Positions 18,405-20,535 of a stretch of DNA of 20,535 nucleotides are shown here, piece after piece (within the stretch, counting starts at the first letter, position 1; the number at the start of each line of letters is the position of its first letter). Position numbers and translations under genes: made by a program. The notes under the pieces are model-generated. The model was not told where the DNA came from and made no database searches. It worked only from the letters and a program-made list of their open reading frames with translations. Source of the DNA: CAZUPF01 sp964622035 (GTDB lineage Bacteria; Patescibacteriota; WWE3; JAUXAW01; JAYEID01); contig CAZUPF010000010.1 of assembly GCA_964622035.1 (NCBI GenBank), positions 1-20,535 of the forward strand, in the 5' to 3' direction.

Positions 18405-20535
18405 TTTTCTCCCGGCCATTTAGCGATCATTACTGACTCCTCGAGTACCCCCTCCAGCTCTTCACGCTCTCGCAATTTCTGCCAGATTTCCTCAGTGACA
18501 AAGGGCATAAACGGGTGGAGCAGTTTTAGAGAGTTGACCAGTACATAGAGCAGGGTTGGCTGAGCCTCCACACGACGCTCTTTGCTTTTCTCTAAGTATT
18601 TATCGCAGAAAGTGTGCCAGAAGAAGTGGTAGAGTCCCTCCGCCGCTAGATCAAAGCGGTATTTTTCTAAGTGGTGGTTTGTCTCCTGCGTCACTTCCTC
18701 AAGCTGGTTCAGAATTTCTTGATCATCAGAGTGGGTGGAGCTGTTGTCTGGTAGTCCGCCTTCTTGCGAGAGGATGAAGCGGGCCGCGTTCCAGAGTTTG
18801 TTGGCGAAATTTCTCATTCCTCTTATTGTATCTTCGGACAAAGCTGAATCAGTCCCTGGAGCGTTGCCCATGATTAGGGCCATTCTCAGAGCATCAGCAC
18901 CGTATGTTTTGATTGTTTCCATCGGATTGATACAAGTCTCCGGTCGGGATTTACTCATCTTTTGGCCGAAGGCGTCTCGGACCATACCGTGAAGATACAC
19001 AGTTTCGAAGGGGACCTTACCGGTAGTGTAAAGTCCAAGCATGATCATACGGGCGACCCAGAAAAAGAGGATCTCATAACCTGTTTCCATCACCGAGGTT
19101 GGGTAGAAGTGCTGGAAGTCTTCGGTTTCTTCTGGCCAGCCCAAGGTGGTGTACGGCCATTGCCCCGAGGAAAACCAGGTGTCAAGAGTATCCGGGTCGC
19201 GGTAAAGGTTGCCTTGGCCACATTTGGGGCACGTTTTTGGTTTATCAACGCTTACGATCGGTTCTAACTTGCTGTAGATCTCCCTTTTAACAATGGGGAG
19301 AACCAAACCCTTTTCATCATGAAGCTTTTCTATTTCCTCTTTAGACAATACGCTACAGGAAAGGCAGTACCAAACTGGTAGTTGGTGGCCCCACCAAATC
19401 TGGCGCGAGATGCACCAATCTCTGATATTTTCCATCCAGTTAAAGTAGGTTTTTTCGAAACGCTTGGGGACAATCTTGATTCTTCCTTCCTTAACGGCTT
19501 TGATGGCCGGCTCGGCCAGAGGTTTGATTTTGATAAACCACTGTGGGGAAACAAGCGGTTCGACTACGGTTTTACAACGTTCGCAGTGACCAACGGCGTG
19601 GGTGTAATCCTCTTCTCTTTCTAAAAGTTCTGAGTTCTCCAAATCGGTAAGTACTTTCTCCCTCGCCTCTTTAGTTTTTAGGTCTTGATAATCTCCGGCG
19701 TTCTTGGTCATTTTACTATCAAAACCAATCACTTGGATCGTTTTCAAATTGTTGTTTTTTCCCATTTCAAAGTCGGCCGGGTCGTGCGCCGGAGTAACTT
19801 TAACCGCTCCGGTGCCGAATTCAGGATCAACCGCGTCGTCAGCAATAATTGGTATTTCGCGGTTTACTAGCGGTAGGATAGCGATCTTGCCGATCAAATT
19901 TTGGTAGCGACTGTCTTTGGGGTTTACAGCTACGGCGGTATCACCAAGCATTGTTTCTGGTCGCGTGGTGGCAACGGTGATAAATTTTCCTTCCTCCTTG
20001 AGGGGGTAGCGAAGGTACCACAGCTTGCTCTTAATTTCTTTATGGACAACTTCTAGGTCGGAAAGAGCTGTTTCGCAACGCGGGCACCAGTTGATCATCC
20101 TTTCGGCCCGGTAGATTAAGCCCTCGTCGTAGAGTTTTTTAAAGACGGTGTAGATAGGTTTGTCGAATTTAGGGTCGAGGGTGAACGAATCTCTGGTCCA
20201 GTCACAAGATGCTCCCAATGCTTTTATCTGCGCTTGCATTGTCTCTTTGTTATTGAGGGTAAACGCCATTACCTCCTTAAGGAACTCTTTTCGACCAAGA
20301 TCGTAACGGGACCGTCCTTTTTCGGCCAGCTGTCTTTCGAAAACAACTTGAGTCAGGATCCCGGCGTGATCTGCTCCGGGTAGCCAGAGTGTTGGGTCGC
20401 CCCTCATTCGGTGGTAGCGGATCATTAGGTCCTCGACAGAGATATTCACTCCAAAGCCAACATGAATGGGAGCATTGGCGTTGGGTGGGGGCATAGTGAT
20501 CACAAACGGCTTCTTCTCCGGATCGATTCGGGGGG
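18401..20535 (-). CDS. valS: Valyl-tRNA synthetase (5' end outside window)
   Basis: The frame runs off the right edge; the 711 visible residues begin PRIDPEKKPFVITMPPPN, so only a few dozen N-terminal residues are missing. Class I features are present: PPPN, the editing domain (ATTRPETMLGDTAVAVNP), zinc knuckles WCPRC and CPKCGQ, RDWCISRQIWWGHQLPVW, DTWFSSGQWPYTTLGWP, GQKMSKSRPET, and the anticodon-binding helix bundle (FANKLWNAARFI). The enzyme charges tRNA-Val and edits mischarged threonine. Two oddities: the HIGH motif reads His24-Val-Gly-Phe27, and the protein stops at MIAKWPGEN, just after the anticodon-binding domain, lacking the C-terminal coiled-coil arm common in bacterial ValRS. It is convergent with rplY. 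Confidence 0.95.
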   Translation of the reverse strand, partial: PRIDPEKKPFVITMPPPNANAPIHVGFGVNISVEDLMIRYHRMRGDPTLWLPGADHAGILTQVVFERQLAEKGRSRYDLGRKEFLKEVMAFTLNNKETMQAQIKALGASCDWTRDSFTLDPKFDKPIYTVFKKLYDEGLIYRAERMINWCPRCETALSDLEVVHKEIKSKLWYLRYPLKEEGKFITVATTRPETMLGDTAVAVNPKDSRYQNLIGKIAILPLVNREIPIIADDAVDPEFGTGAVKVTPAHDPADFEMGKNNNLKTIQVIGFDSKMTKNAGDYQDLKTKEAREKVLTDLENSELLEREEDYTHAVGHCERCKTVVEPLVSPQWFIKIKPLAEPAIKAVKEGRIKIVPKRFEKTYFNWMENIRDWCISRQIWWGHQLPVWYCLSCSVLSKEEIEKLHDEKGLVLPIVKREIYSKLEPIVSVDKPKTCPKCGQGNLYRDPDTLDTWFSSGQWPYTTLGWPEETEDFQHFYPTSVMETGYEILFFWVARMIMLGLYTTGKVPFETVYLHGMVRDAFGQKMSKSRPETCINPMETIKTYGADALRMALIMGNAPGTDSALSEDTIRGMRNFANKLWNAARFILSQEGGLPDNSSTHSDDQEILNQLEEVTQETNHHLEKYRFDLAAEGLYHFFWHTFCDKYLEKSKERRVEAQPTLLYVLVNSLKLLHPFMPFVTEEIWQKLREREELEGVLEESVMIAKWPGEN

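Noticed and set aside
1..20535. tRNA, rRNA, CRISPR array or insertion sequence
   Set aside because: I looked on both strands for cloverleaf-like segments, spaced repeats and transposase motifs and saw none that hold up; weak tRNAs could still be missed by eye.

Overview
The window looks like chromosomal DNA from a bacterium of the Candidate Phyla Radiation (Patescibacteria), centred on its replication origin. This placement is inference. It rests on the compact gene layout with many tail-to-tail and ATGA-type overlaps, the shortened housekeeping proteins (a valyl-tRNA synthetase without the C-terminal arm, a short YidC, a Jag without its N-terminal domain), tandem FemAB-type transferases, and large surface fusion proteins. 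UGA acts as a stop codon (rpmH, jag and the reductase-like gene end in TGA), which argues against the recoded Gracilibacteria/SR1 groups.

Left part, 1-5815: a partial DUF11-like/CHAP surface protein meets dnaN tail to tail. On the minus strand run dnaA, then a 342-bp intergenic origin, then a tight operon rpmH-rnpA-yidD-yidC-jag-dnaN. dnaN thus lies at the far end of the rpmH operon instead of directly behind dnaA, and dnaA is co-directional with rpmH. The origin holds six DnaA-box-like 9-mers, three of them TTACCCACA. One of these is followed by a GC-rich spacer, TAG-type DnaA-trio triplets and an AT-rich tract, in the order of the basal unwinding system known from Bacillus. The dnaA promoter region carries a perfect DnaA box inside the promoter spacer and a 13-bp inverted repeat at the predicted transcription start.

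Middle, 5942-12821: a small membrane protein; a doubly anchored solute-binding protein fused to a PKD domain, with no permease or ATPase beside it; another small membrane protein; rmuC; and a UvrD-type helicase fused to a RecB/Cas4-like nuclease with a four-cysteine iron-sulfur signature. A promoter-like sequence followed by about 70 nt and a strong terminator behind the helicase may encode a small RNA.

Right part, 12822-20535: two tandem FemAB-family transferases (probably cell-wall peptide branching), rsmA with an altered catalytic motif, a protein with an apparently inactivated SDR/epimerase domain fused to a membrane helix and a helical extracytoplasmic part, a zinc-ribbon protein overlapping the gene for ribosomal protein bL25, and most of valS, whose HIGH motif reads HVGF.

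A pattern across the window is that -10-like hexamers lie only 4-13 nt before the start codons of most first genes. This suggests leaderless or nearly leaderless mRNAs, while some internal operon genes have clear Shine-Dalgarno sequences. I saw no tRNA, rRNA, CRISPR array, insertion sequence or recognisable defence locus.
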